Shown here one piece after another: positions 25,781-34,996 of a stretch of 64,000 nucleotides of DNA. Source of the DNA: an uncultured Bacteroidia bacterium. Lineage in GTDB: Bacteria > Bacteroidota > Bacteroidia > Bacteroidales > UBA932. Both the position numbers and the translations under genes were made by a program. The DNA lies in NCBI GenBank assembly GCA_902778105.1, contig CACYWN010000005.1, positions 30,866-94,865 on the forward strand, read 5' to 3'. The notes below the pieces were generated by a model. The model saw only the letters and a list, made by a program, of their open reading frames with translations, had not been told where the DNA came from and searched no databases. Position 1 is the first letter of the stretch, and every line of letters starts with the position of its first letter.

Positions 25781-27218
25781 CGCGGTTCCAGAAGCGGATG
25801 TCGCCATCTACTGTATTGTTTTCCAATGTATTACCCACATTGACCTTCCGGATGGCCGAGGCGGGGTCGTTCTCGATGGAGAGCATCTTCCGCAGGTCGA
25901 TGCAATAATAGTTCCGGATCCGGAGCACCCGGTTCCCGACGATATGGACATTCACGGTCCCGTCGTCGCAGAAGATGCCCCGGTTCTGGCCGTAGCCGCC
26001 GATGTCGTGGATATAATTGTCCCGGATGGTGACATCGCGGTTGATGGTCCAGGTGTACACGGCGCCGGAATCCATCAGGTAGCGGTTGAACGACGGCGTG
26101 CAGAACAACTCGTTCTTCTCCATCACGCCGGATGCAGAAGCCGGCATCGGGTCCTTCCAATGGGTGCCGATGCCCACCGCCCCGTAGGTGAAATCCTTGA
26201 ACACGTTTCCATGGACCAGGAAATGCCCACCCCGGAGCTGGAGGCAGAACGAATTCTCCATCAGTAACCCGGTGTCTGTGAACCGGTTATCTGCGAATTC
26301 CGCACCCGAAGAGAAAGAATCCACGGTGATGCCTTGCCGCCAGCTATGCTCCACATCGTTCTCCCGGAACAGGAAGTTGTTCGTCCGCTGGACATGGATG
26401 ATGTCGCTGTGGATATGCTCGAACCGGCAGCCGGAAACTTCGATGGAAGTGGCGTCATTCGCATAGAACTGCATCAGGCAATCCTCTCCCCCATTGCCGA
26501 GGAAACGGGCTCCGTGGAGGCGGAAGGAACCGATGTAGCAGTTGAACATCGTCAGGAACTTGCAGGCCGTACCGCGGTGCAGGTTCGCGGGAGCCTTGCG
26601 GGAATCCAGCAGGGAGTAGCGGGGCAAAACCTTCTCGAACTTGAAGTCCGCATCAATGTCATGATTGGGATCGCCATCAGAAGTGACCCCTTGCGCAGTG
26701 AAATAGATATACCCGCCCTGTATCTTCTGAACCGGATACCGGCCACTCCGATACCACTGAGTCAGAATCACATACAATCCATTTGCATCTTTCTCCGTCA
26801 GATCCTTTCCGCCGGTCATGACCCGGCAGAGACCCGATTTCCGGTTGACGATTTCAGGACGTTTCTTCACCTGGATGGGAGCGCTCAGACGGTCCTTGCA
26901 GGAAAGGTCCTTCAGCGAAAGGAGTACGTCCCCGTACGAATGGGACCCCAGATCGGCAGGAATGAACACGGCACCCTCGCACTCCAGTGAAAGTCTCAGG
27001 GTCGATGCCGACAAGTTCTTGAATTCCAGCTGGTTCTCCTTGAACTGATACGTCCCTTTCGCGAAACGCACCGTGATCTCTTTCGCGCCTGATTTCGCCA
27101 GGGTCGTAATCCGGGCGGACAGGACATCGAAATCGGCCTGGGAGGACACGGTCACCGTCTCCGCGGCAAGGACGGCAGGGAGCAGGAGAAGCAGGAGGGA
27201 AAGGAGTCGCTTAACCAT
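25773..27218 (-). CDS. Secreted right-handed parallel beta-helix protein
   Basis: A 481-residue exported protein (signal MVKRLLSLLLLLLPAVLAAE, no lipobox). Residues 25-120 form an N-terminal cap (VRFAKGTYQFKEN); residues 220-460 contain beta-helix coils (NNFLFRENDVEH, GVMEKNELF, DVTIRDNYIHDI, VNVHIVGNRVLRI). It is a clear paralogue of the protein at 29201-30700, sharing NYIHDIxG, NRGIFxDDGxVNV and VNVGN. Beta-helix enzymes include lyases, hydrolases and C5-epimerases; a role on the nascent exopolysaccharide in the periplasm is inferred from its place between glycosyltransferase genes. Confidence 0.88.
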   Translation of the reverse strand: MVKRLLSLLLLLLPAVLAAETVTVSSQADFDVLSARITTLAKSGAKEITVRFAKGTYQFKENQLEFKNLSASTLRLSLECEGAVFIPADLGSHSYGDVLLSLKDLSCKDRLSAPIQVKKRPEIVNRKSGLCRVMTGGKDLTEKDANGLYVILTQWYRSGRYPVQKIQGGYIYFTAQGVTSDGDPNHDIDADFKFEKVLPRYSLLDSRKAPANLHRGTACKFLTMFNCYIGSFRLHGARFLGNGGEDCLMQFYANDATSIEVSGCRFEHIHSDIIHVQRTNNFLFRENDVEHSWRQGITVDSFSSGAEFADNRFTDTGLLMENSFCLQLRGGHFLVHGNVFKDFTYGAVGIGTHWKDPMPASASGVMEKNELFCTPSFNRYLMDSGAVYTWTINRDVTIRDNYIHDIGGYGQNRGIFCDDGTVNVHIVGNRVLRIRNYYCIDLRKMLSIENDPASAIRKVNVGNTLENNTVDGDIRFWNRDE

Positions 27219-28095
27219 AGATCAGATACATCAGGCGGGACCAGGCCCGGCGGACCGGGGAATGATAGCGGAGGGCGGAACGACGGAGGGAAGGGACGGT
27301 TTCCACCGCGGACGGGAATCGGAAAGACTCCTTTTCCGCCGCGGCCATGTCGAACTTGAAGCGGCTGTATTTGTGGCAGTTGGTTCCGTCCCCTTCGAAG
27401 CCGGCGGACGGATCCACGAGGCTCCGGACCGGGAACAGGGAGGCCTTTCCTTGGATGAACTGACTGTAACAGAAGCGGATAGCCCACGACTGGTTGCGTC
27501 CTTCCATCCAGTCCCGGAGCATTTTCGCGCAGTCGGAGCCGCCCCAGCGGTTGAAGGCCCGGGCGTTCTTCTGCAGGGAGGCCGGCGTCGGATTCCAGTC
27601 CACGGACTGCCAACGGTCCCGCCAGGTGCCCCAGCCCCAGGAGGAGCTGCGGGGGCCGAAATAGGCATCGAAACCATATCCTTCGGGAACGGTAACCCGG
27701 TTCGTATAGCCGCAGACCGAGAAAACTTCCGGCTCCGAAGCGTAACGCGCCAGCGCCTGGTTCATATAGGCCAGGAAAGCCGGATGGACAAGGAGGTCGT
27801 CCTCCACGACAATCACGGTATCACTGACTTCCAGTACGCGCTCGACACCGGCGATGACCGAGGCGGCGAGGCCGCGGTTTTCCGGGGCACAGGTGACCTC
27901 CACGGAGCGAAAACCTTTTGCCTCCCGGGCAACAGCCCGGACGGCATCCGCCTTCTCCGCATCCGCCGGCCCCTTGGGCCCGTCGATCCGGACATAAAGG
28001 TCGGTATCGGCAGCCATATCATTGGCAGCCAAGGCTTCCAGGGCCTTTCTCAAGGCCTCCGGACGGTTATAGGCGACGAGGACGACTGGGGTCAT
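27211..28095 (-). CDS. Glycosyltransferase, GT2/GNT-I-like
   Basis: A 294-residue GT-A enzyme. PVVLVAYNRPEALRKALEAL begins the domain, VIVVEDDLLVHPAFLAYMNQAL contains the EDD metal-binding motif seen in the GNT-I (GT13-like) group, and GPRSSSWGWGTWRDRW is a conserved acceptor-side motif of bacterial relatives. It overlaps the next gene by 8 bases (ATGGTTAA) and the previous one by 4. Adds an unknown sugar to the repeat unit. Confidence 0.88.
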   Translation of the reverse strand: MTPVVLVAYNRPEALRKALEALAANDMAADTDLYVRIDGPKGPADAEKADAVRAVAREAKGFRSVEVTCAPENRGLAASVIAGVERVLEVSDTVIVVEDDLLVHPAFLAYMNQALARYASEPEVFSVCGYTNRVTVPEGYGFDAYFGPRSSSWGWGTWRDRWQSVDWNPTPASLQKNARAFNRWGGSDCAKMLRDWMEGRNQSWAIRFCYSQFIQGKASLFPVRSLVDPSAGFEGDGTNCHKYSRFKFDMAAAEKESFRFPSAVETVPSLRRSALRYHSPVRRAWSRLMYLIYG

Positions 28096-29204
28096 GCTTG
28101 CATCAGTTTACGGAGGCGTTCCACGCCCGCCTCAAAGGAGAAGATCCGGTCATACAGCTCCCGGCACCGGACAGGGTCGCTGTCACAGGAAAGGAGTCCG
28201 GAAAGCGCCTTCCGGAAGCTGGCCGGGTCGTCATACACGAACAGCGAAAGGCCCTCAAAGGCTTCATATCCGCGGGCGGACACGCGATGCACGAGGGCCG
28301 GCAAGCCCTCGCGGAGACCGTCCATCACGCGGAGTTTCACCCCGCCTCCGCAGTCCACGGGACACAGATAATACCGGGCTCGCGCAAGGACGGCGGACAT
28401 ATCGGCCGGGGTGTCGACAAATTCAGCACCCACCTCGGAAAGTCGTTGCTGCAGGGCCGTGGAAGCCTCTTTTCCAGCGACGAGAAGCCGGGCATCAGGG
28501 ACCATTTCCTTCAGGATGGGATAGTAATCGGACAGCCAGGGAAGCAGGGATGAAACGGTCTGCCGGGCACCCAGGTTGCCCGTGATGGCGAACACAGGTT
28601 CGCACACGGCCACAGATGCCCGCGGCTGGGAAGGGCCGTATTCGAAAGTGCCCCACAGGGAGATGTTCCCCCCGTACTTCGACTCAAACAGGCGGGCATC
28701 GTCCGGGGTCAGGACCAGATTGAGGTCCGCAGTACGGACGGCCTCCCGCTCGGTCCGGACCGTCGCCGGAAGCAGGATCGGACGCAGCAGGACCGGCGTA
28801 TTGTCCCGGGTGTACTCCTGCTCAAAATTGTCGTGGACCACGACGATCCGGGCTCCCGATGCGCGGGCGTCCCGGATGATGCGGGAGGAGCACTTGCTGT
28901 TCTGGAACACGATGAGGTCGAAGTGCTCCCGGGCCAAAAGTTCCCGGAACGGCTTCTCAAAACGGTGCAGGATCCCCTTAAAGAAAATGCGGGCCAGTTT
29001 CGCGGGACGCGGAGCCGGATCGGTGACGCCGATTTTCCGGATTTCTTCCCGCAGTCCGTCGGGCCCAGTCTCCCCTTTCCGGACAGGATACAACAAGGTA
29101 ACATCTTCATACAGAGCCGAGAAGGCGTTAATATAAGCCCGGGCTCCGAAGGCGCCGCCCCCGTATCCGGTCAGGTAATTGTATGTGACGATCAGGACTT
29201 TCAT
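28092..29204 (-). CDS. Family 4-type glycosyltransferase
   Basis: A 370-residue GT-B protein starting MKVLIVTYNYLTGYGGGAFG, with the C-terminal half AITGNLGARQTVSSLLPWL and a VDCGGGVKLRVMDGLREGLPALVHRVSARG region equivalent to the GT4 donor-binding loop. The usual first Glu of the E-x7-E motif is replaced in this region, so GT4 membership is by overall pattern. The ATG at 29204 forms a 4-base ATGA overlap with the upstream stop; an in-frame ATG at 29222 is less likely. Confidence 0.85.
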   Translation of the reverse strand: MKVLIVTYNYLTGYGGGAFGARAYINAFSALYEDVTLLYPVRKGETGPDGLREEIRKIGVTDPAPRPAKLARIFFKGILHRFEKPFRELLAREHFDLIVFQNSKCSSRIIRDARASGARIVVVHDNFEQEYTRDNTPVLLRPILLPATVRTEREAVRTADLNLVLTPDDARLFESKYGGNISLWGTFEYGPSQPRASVAVCEPVFAITGNLGARQTVSSLLPWLSDYYPILKEMVPDARLLVAGKEASTALQQRLSEVGAEFVDTPADMSAVLARARYYLCPVDCGGGVKLRVMDGLREGLPALVHRVSARGYEAFEGLSLFVYDDPASFRKALSGLLSCDSDPVRCRELYDRIFSFEAGVERLRKLMQA

Positions 29205-30700
29205 CGGTTCCTGCTTTTCCATTCGCGGACCACCGTTTCCCGGTCATATCCCTCGGAAAGATGGATGTTTTCTCCCTTGAAACTCGTCGGATCATCCTTG
29301 CGGACATAGAACCGGCCCGGTCCGTCCAGGATGTTCCCGTCCATACGGTTGCCCACATTGACCCGCCGAATCATGCAGTTCCGTTTCCGTTCCACCCGGA
29401 AAGCGCGCCGCAGGTCGATATCCCTTCCACCGGGGATGTTCAGGAGCAGATTCCCGGACACCTCCACATTCACGGCCCCGTCGTCAGCAAAGATGCCGCG
29501 GTTGCCGTGCGGCCCGTCGATATCGTGGATATAATTGTTGCGGATGGCCACATCCTTGTTCTGCGTCCACACGTAAATGGCCCCTCCATCAATCAGTTCC
29601 CGGGGAACCCCGCTCCGGAAAGCTTCGGACATGCAGATTTCGTTGTCCTCCACCACCCCGGAGGTGATGCAGCCGGTACTGTCCGAAAAATGCAGTCCCA
29701 CGCCCACGGCGGAATAGGAGAAATCTTCGAAATAGTTTTCCCGGACTACGAAGCCTTGTCCCTTGCAGTCCACGATGGGGGTATTGGTCATCTGGAGACC
29801 GTTGTCGATGAAGCGGTTCCCTTCCACGAGGGCGTCATCCACGCCGGCCGAAAGCCGGACCGCACCCAGGTAACAATCCTGGAACAAGCTGTTCCTCAAT
29901 CGGATATGGTCGGTACTGTCCGCCTGGAACACTTGGGATCTCATTCCTTCGAACCGGCAACTGTCCACCCGGACCGAATCCGCATGGACATCGCGGAAAT
30001 CCAGCAGCGGCTTCCCGGCGCCATTGCCCAGGAAATGAAGTCCGGCCAAACGGACCTCCCCCAGGCGTGCGTTTTCCACAGTAAGGAAATTCGAGGCGGC
30101 ACAGGGATAGGCCGATGCGGCCTTCCGCGGGGAGAACAGCATATAGCGGGGCAGGCAGCGGCCGAACCGCAACTCGGACCAGATGCGGGTCCGGTACGGG
30201 ACACGGCGGAACCAGACCCATCCCCGGGAGATCTTGACTACATCGTAAACGGCCCCCACAAACCACTGGGACAAAATGAGTTTCATCCCAGCCGCATCGG
30301 CCTCGGAAACGTCGGATTCGCCCTTGCAACGAAGGACATAGAGCCCTTTCCGGAACGGAATGCGAACCGGCCAGAAACCGGCCTTTCTCACGGGAGGCAA
30401 GGCGTCGACGGCCTTCCGCTTCTCCAAGTCCACGAATCCGTTCTCGAACTTCGGTTCCGTCCCGTCCCGGGCTCCCACCAGGACGGCACCGTTTCCTTGA
30501 AGGCGCAGGACCATTTCCGGTGCCTGGACCCCCGAAAAGCACAGGTGGCCTTCCCGGAAGAAATAGGTTCCAGGCGCAAAACGGACATCCATCTCCCGCT
30601 CCCCCGCTACCAAGGCGGAGTCGATCCGCTCCCCCAGCCGGTCGAAATCCTGCTGGCCGGTCACGGAAAAGACGACGGAAAGAAGAAGGGCTAGGAGCAT
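29201..30700 (-). CDS. Secreted right-handed parallel beta-helix protein, paralogue
   Basis: A 499-residue protein with a short cleavable signal (MLLALLLSVVFSVTG) and the same plan as the protein at 25773-27218: N-terminal cap with VRFAPGTYFFREG, central coils (FVVRENYFEDFSYSAVGVG, DVAIRNNYIHDIDG, NRGIFADDGAVNVEVSGN) and C-terminal VNVGN. The pair has diverged strongly outside these motifs, suggesting different substrates rather than a recent duplication. It lies 1 base downstream of a GT2 gene. The function is unknown; polymer modification or binding is inferred from context. Confidence 0.87.
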   Translation of the reverse strand: MLLALLLSVVFSVTGQQDFDRLGERIDSALVAGEREMDVRFAPGTYFFREGHLCFSGVQAPEMVLRLQGNGAVLVGARDGTEPKFENGFVDLEKRKAVDALPPVRKAGFWPVRIPFRKGLYVLRCKGESDVSEADAAGMKLILSQWFVGAVYDVVKISRGWVWFRRVPYRTRIWSELRFGRCLPRYMLFSPRKAASAYPCAASNFLTVENARLGEVRLAGLHFLGNGAGKPLLDFRDVHADSVRVDSCRFEGMRSQVFQADSTDHIRLRNSLFQDCYLGAVRLSAGVDDALVEGNRFIDNGLQMTNTPIVDCKGQGFVVRENYFEDFSYSAVGVGLHFSDSTGCITSGVVEDNEICMSEAFRSGVPRELIDGGAIYVWTQNKDVAIRNNYIHDIDGPHGNRGIFADDGAVNVEVSGNLLLNIPGGRDIDLRRAFRVERKRNCMIRRVNVGNRMDGNILDGPGRFYVRKDDPTSFKGENIHLSEGYDRETVVREWKSRNR

Positions 30701-30701
30701 C

Positions 30702-31529
30702 TTATCGTTTTACGCTGAGTATCAGGCGATAAATCCATCCGGCCAGCGTGGTCTGCCAGACCGGATAGCCTTTGTACCGACGATAGAAATAGGCGTCGCT
30801 CTGGAATCGGAGCCAGGCCGCCTTCGTCCGGTCGATATGGGAGCGGATCGTCGCCCCGTGTTCGTGGACAACGGTGACGGACGGCAGGAAATAAACCTTT
30901 TTCCCGATGGCGTTCATCCGCTCGCTGAGGATGGATTCCTCGGCATACAGGAAGGTGTGCGGGTCCATCCCGCCGGCCCTCTCCCAGTCCTCCCTCCGGC
31001 AAAGGAAGAAGGAACCCATCACGCGATAATGACACCCTTCCTGGGCCTCCTCGGAGGCATCCAGCAGGAACTTCCGCCGCTTGGCCTCTTTGGAAAGGAA
31101 AGGCGTGCTCAGGTACATCCACACGTAGCGGTTCCAAAGGCCCATATAGGGCTCCGGTGACTGCCTGCGTCCGTCCAGGCCCACGACCTCCGGACCGATG
31201 ACACCGATCTCCGGATCCGCTTCCAGCTTCGTTACCAAGGCTTCTACAACGTTGTCGGAAGCGAGGTGCAGGTCGGAATTCGTAAACAGAAGATACTCAG
31301 CATCTTTCAATGCCTCCGCCCCGGCATTGCAGCCAGCGGCGAACCCGTCGTTGGGCCGCACCAGGACTTCCGCCCCGGTCCGCTCCCTCAGCGTCCGGGC
31401 CTGCGCTTCATCGCCCCCGTTATCCACGACCACCAGCCGGTACGGCATCCGGATACGGGAGACTTCCTCCCGTATGAACCGTTCCGTTCGGTCATACTCA
31501 CGATAATTGACGATAATGATACCGAGCAT
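30702..31529 (-). CDS. Family 2 glycosyltransferase (rhamnosyltransferase-like)
   Basis: A 275-residue GT-A enzyme of the WbbL/RfbF type: IIIVNYREYDRTERFI, VVVDNGGDE, PNDGFAAGCNAGAEAL, YLLFTNSDLHLAS (DxD-equivalent) and GSFFLCRREDWERAGGMD with the FLYAEE motif of rhamnosyltransferases. dTDP-rhamnose is made by the rfb genes of the same operon, so transfer of rhamnose is a reasonable guess. It overlaps the polymerase gene by 32 bases. Confidence 0.9.
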   Translation of the reverse strand: MLGIIIVNYREYDRTERFIREEVSRIRMPYRLVVVDNGGDEAQARTLRERTGAEVLVRPNDGFAAGCNAGAEALKDAEYLLFTNSDLHLASDNVVEALVTKLEADPEIGVIGPEVVGLDGRRQSPEPYMGLWNRYVWMYLSTPFLSKEAKRRKFLLDASEEAQEGCHYRVMGSFFLCRREDWERAGGMDPHTFLYAEESILSERMNAIGKKVYFLPSVTVVHEHGATIRSHIDRTKAAWLRFQSDAYFYRRYKGYPVWQTTLAGWIYRLILSVKR

Positions 31530-32874
31530 TGAACTTGTTCTGTTGATAGCGAACCCATTTCCAGCTCTCGTTCTGGATCATGCGGAGGAACATGCCCAGC
31601 ACCAGCAGCGTGGGCGGCAGGCTCTTCAGCTCGCCGGTCATGTGGGCGAAGGTCATGTACATCACGAGCAGGCACAGCGCGGCGGCCGCCTCCTCCCGGT
31701 TGGACTTCCGGTGCCGCCAGATGTAGGAGAAGAGCAGCAAATAGAAGATGAGGTACATCGCATAGCCGATGATACCCCGTTCCAGAAGGTATTTCAGGTG
31801 TACGCCTTCCAGTCCGAGCAGGTCGGGATCCAGGGAATACTGCTGTCCTTCGGAGAACTGGAGGTCAATCCAGAAGAAGTCGTATCCCCGGCCCATCCAG
31901 AGATCGTCCTTGATGTAGTAGAAGACACGGAGCAGCTGGACGGTACGGCTTTCGATGTCGCTGCCGCCGATCTCATTGTCCCGGTCGGTAAAGACACTGA
32001 GCGCAAATTCCACCTTGGACCGGAAGAAGGAGGAATAGGTGTACAGCAGGGTGATGCCGATGATGGCGACGCCGATGTAGATCGGCACCCGGTTCCCTTT
32101 CAGGTACAGGAAGGCATAGGCCAGGGTGCTCAGGACGAAGCAGTAGATGACGGTCCGGCAGCCGCAGGTCAGGACGCCGAACAGGCTCATCAGGGCGACG
32201 GCGGTCAGCCGCTTCCTCCCGACCAGGCCCCGCGTATACCCATACACCGTTACCAGCAGGATGATCAGGCACATATATCCGTAATCGAACGGCTGGATGA
32301 ACAGAGACTGGGTCCGGAAACGTGTTTCTGCAGTGAACAGGCCGCCTACGGAGGTTTCGCGCTTGGTAGCGCCGCCCGTGATCAGGTCCAGCATCGTGGA
32401 CTCCTTCGTGATGTAGTTGATGATTCCGAAGACCGTAAGGATGACCAGGGAGATGAACGCAACCTGGAGGAAGGGTTTGAACGTCTTCACGCTCTTCAGC
32501 GAGAAGAAGCCCACCACCAGGATGAAATACGTAGTGATGCACTCCCGGAACAGGAGGGTGACGAACTGCGGCACGCTTCCCCAGTAATGCGGACTGTTCG
32601 CGTAATTGTACAGGAAGGAGATGAGGAAGACGATGAGTGCCAGCACCAACTCCTTGATCCTGAAGCTCTTGATCATTTCCTTGAAGCGGAGTCCTTCCGT
32701 GAAGATGTAGAAGATGGGCAGGAAGAACACCGTGTTGCCCATGGGCAGCGGAAGGGACACTTCCGACAGCACCGCGTAGCCGAAGATGAACACAGCCGGC
32801 TTGTACTCCCGCTTGAGCACGAGCATGCACAGGCAGCAGAGGATCAGGATGGCTTTGAACAGGGCGGCTACCAT
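31498..32874 (-). CDS. wzy: O-antigen polymerase-like membrane protein (Wzy)
   Basis: A 458-residue integral membrane protein with about 11-12 predicted helices. A long periplasmic loop around residues 290-360 carries GRGYDFFWIDLQF and EGVHLKYLLERGIIGYAMYL, the pattern of the Wzy_C/O-antigen ligase superfamily loop (GxGxx...NxxL). It should polymerise lipid-linked repeat units at the periplasmic face. Position beside the flippase supports this. Ligase (WaaL) is an alternative, less likely in a Wza/Wzc locus. Confidence 0.85.
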   Translation of the reverse strand: MVAALFKAILILCCLCMLVLKREYKPAVFIFGYAVLSEVSLPLPMGNTVFFLPIFYIFTEGLRFKEMIKSFRIKELVLALIVFLISFLYNYANSPHYWGSVPQFVTLLFRECITTYFILVVGFFSLKSVKTFKPFLQVAFISLVILTVFGIINYITKESTMLDLITGGATKRETSVGGLFTAETRFRTQSLFIQPFDYGYMCLIILLVTVYGYTRGLVGRKRLTAVALMSLFGVLTCGCRTVIYCFVLSTLAYAFLYLKGNRVPIYIGVAIIGITLLYTYSSFFRSKVEFALSVFTDRDNEIGGSDIESRTVQLLRVFYYIKDDLWMGRGYDFFWIDLQFSEGQQYSLDPDLLGLEGVHLKYLLERGIIGYAMYLIFYLLLFSYIWRHRKSNREEAAAALCLLVMYMTFAHMTGELKSLPPTLLVLGMFLRMIQNESWKWVRYQQNKFNARYHYRQLS

Positions 32875-34304
32875 CGGCGGCGAAGGAGCGACAGGACGGT
32901 TTCGTCCTTCTTGACGAAAAGGACGTAGACGGCGGTATAGATCCCCATCACGGCGGTGACGGCACCGAACCGGATCCAGGGATCAGGAATCAGGTAATAC
33001 AGCAGGGCGCACAGGATGGCGGCCGGAAGATAGGCCAGCAGGCCGGTTCCGAGTTTCCGCCACGGGAAGGCGATCCCGTCTCCCGTGCGGGAGAAATGGG
33101 AGGCCAGCACAAGCACGGTCGTCTCGCAGGAAAGCCACACGATGGCCGATCCGACGGCTTGCAACCGGCTTACCAGCAGGAGGTTGAGCAGGATGCCCAT
33201 CGCCGCTCCCGCACAGGAGTTGAGGAAGATGGACCGGTCCCGCTTGTTGGGCATCAGGATCTGGATGACGAATACCTGCTCCAGGCCCACGACCAGGATG
33301 AGGGGCATCATGATCCGGGCGGGCACGTAGGCACCCTCGTAGCCGGAACCGGCGAAGATCCGGACAATCTCCGGGGCGCACAGGCAAGCGTAGATCACCA
33401 GCGGGATGGCGAAGGTCATCAGGATGTCGAAGGTTTTGTCGATCATCCGCCGGAACTCCCCGATCCGGTTCTCCGACACCAGGGAACTCATCCGCGGCAG
33501 CATCACCCCCGTGAAGGCCGAGAAGAAAGCGATGACGATGCTGTACAGCTTGGATGCGGTGGAATAGTACCCTACCTGCTCATCACCGGCCACAAAGCCC
33601 AGGTAGGTCACATTCAAGGTGACATACAACGAGGTCAGGACCATGTACATGCCCAGCATCAGGAAAGGCTTCAGGTAATGGGACGGCGTAAGCCCCTGGA
33701 GGGTCAAAGAGACCGAGCGGCGGGCATAGAACAGGTTGATCAGGGCGTTCCCGACCAGCATCAGAACGGTCAGGAGGTAGTACACCGGATAGTCTTCCGC
33801 TTTCCGGATGAACAGGAACACCGCCGCCACGTACAGGATCTTCACGAAGATGGTCCGTCCGGTGATGTACCGGAAATCCTCGGTCCCCCGGAAGTACCAG
33901 TCAATGCAGAAATAGTTGGCGAACAGCTTCAATACGCCGATATACAGGAGCTTCCGGTAGACGAACAGCTTGGGCACCGTAAAGATGGCGACCAGGAGTC
34001 CCGCCGCGGCCAGCACGGTGGTCGCGAGGTTGAGCAGCATCAGTTCCGAGAAGGAGCGGTTGCGCCTTTCCCGGTCGTCCCCGATCGCCGCCATCTCCCG
34101 GTTTCCCAGAATGGTCATCCCCATCATCGAGACCAGGATGAACCAGTGGACGATGCTGTCCACGAAATTGCAGATGCCGATGTTGGACACGCCGAGCACC
34201 CTCGACACGTAGGGGTATACGATCAAGGGGAAAATGTAGTTGGACAGCGTCAGGACGCTGTTATACAAAAAGTTGCGTTTAACGCCCGGCTTCCCGTCTT
34301 TCAA
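32868..34304 (-). CDS. wzx: Lipid-linked oligosaccharide flippase (Wzx, PST family)
   Basis: A 478-residue polysaccharide transporter with 12-14 membrane helices. KRNFLYNSVLTLSNYIFPLIVYPYVSRVLG is the typical start (shown here only as the opening of residues 9-37), and VGYYSTASKLYSIVIAFFSA is a central helix. It flips the completed repeat unit across the inner membrane. No ATG is available near the start; a TTG at 34304 overlaps the acyltransferase stop as TTGA, so it is taken as the start. Overlaps wzy by 7 bases. Confidence 0.93.
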   Translation of the reverse strand: MKDGKPGVKRNFLYNSVLTLSNYIFPLIVYPYVSRVLGVSNIGICNFVDSIVHWFILVSMMGMTILGNREMAAIGDDRERRNRSFSELMLLNLATTVLAAAGLLVAIFTVPKLFVYRKLLYIGVLKLFANYFCIDWYFRGTEDFRYITGRTIFVKILYVAAVFLFIRKAEDYPVYYLLTVLMLVGNALINLFYARRSVSLTLQGLTPSHYLKPFLMLGMYMVLTSLYVTLNVTYLGFVAGDEQVGYYSTASKLYSIVIAFFSAFTGVMLPRMSSLVSENRIGEFRRMIDKTFDILMTFAIPLVIYACLCAPEIVRIFAGSGYEGAYVPARIMMPLILVVGLEQVFVIQILMPNKRDRSIFLNSCAGAAMGILLNLLLVSRLQAVGSAIVWLSCETTVLVLASHFSRTGDGIAFPWRKLGTGLLAYLPAAILCALLYYLIPDPWIRFGAVTAVMGIYTAVYVLFVKKDETVLSLLRRRW

Positions 34305-34996
34305 TAGATCCGCTTGCTTTTTCCGTTAAACTCATAGCGCAGGTCGCGCGGACGCTCCCCCACCTTCTTCGCCGGCACGCCGGCCACCACGGCGTAGGGT
34401 TCCACGTCCTTCGTCACCACGCATCCGCCGCAGCATACGGCGCCCTCTCCGATGACAACACCGGGAAGGACCATCACGTTGCTGCCCAGCCAGGCCCGGT
34501 CTCCGATCTCCACAGAACGCTTGCCTTGCTTGCTGCGGAAATAGGGGTCGCGATGGTCGTGCTGACCGGTATAGATGACCACGTTGGAGGACAGGTTCAC
34601 GTTCTTGCCCATCGTCAGCCCGTTATGGGCATCCAGCAGGGCGTTGTCCCCGATGACCGTCCCCTCTCCCAACTTGAGGAGGAACGGGTCCCGGATCTCC
34701 GTCCGGAAATGGAAAACCACCTTCTTGCCGCATTCGCAGCCCAGGCCCCGGTACAACGCCTTCCGCAGGTGGTTGGAAGGGATCGTCGACATCTGGTACA
34801 GGCTGAAACGCTGCCATCCTCCCCGCCAGATCTTCTCCCACAGGGCAAACGGGGCTCCCAGGACCTTCCAGACCGTTTTTTTCGTCTTCCGGTACTGGTA
34901 ATGGAAGGCCTGCCACGGATACACCAGGGCGATGAGGATCCATTTCAGGTACAGGATTCCCACCAGGACGGACAGGATGAGGAGGGCGGTTTTCAT
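34301..34996 (-). CDS. Membrane-anchored hexapeptide-repeat acyltransferase
   Basis: A 231-residue protein: an N-terminal hydrophobic helix (residues 3-25) and a left-handed beta-helix acyltransferase domain of the WcaF/maltose O-acetyltransferase type (VIGDNALLDAHNGLTMG, GQHDHRDPYF, IGDRAWLGSNVMVLPGVVIGEGAV, VVAGVPAKKVGERP). The conserved His in GQHDHRD is the likely catalytic base. It probably O-acetylates a sugar of the repeat unit. The ATG at 34996 overlaps rfbB by 4 bases. Confidence 0.88.
   Translation of the reverse strand: MKTALLILSVLVGILYLKWILIALVYPWQAFHYQYRKTKKTVWKVLGAPFALWEKIWRGGWQRFSLYQMSTIPSNHLRKALYRGLGCECGKKVVFHFRTEIRDPFLLKLGEGTVIGDNALLDAHNGLTMGKNVNLSSNVVIYTGQHDHRDPYFRSKQGKRSVEIGDRAWLGSNVMVLPGVVIGEGAVCCGGCVVTKDVEPYAVVAGVPAKKVGERPRDLRYEFNGKSKRIY

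Noticed and set aside
27152-27613. Small minus-strand frame rich in Pro, Arg and Gly within the GNT-I-like gene
   Set aside because: It is an alternative-frame shadow of the glycosyltransferase gene with low-complexity content and no supporting signals.
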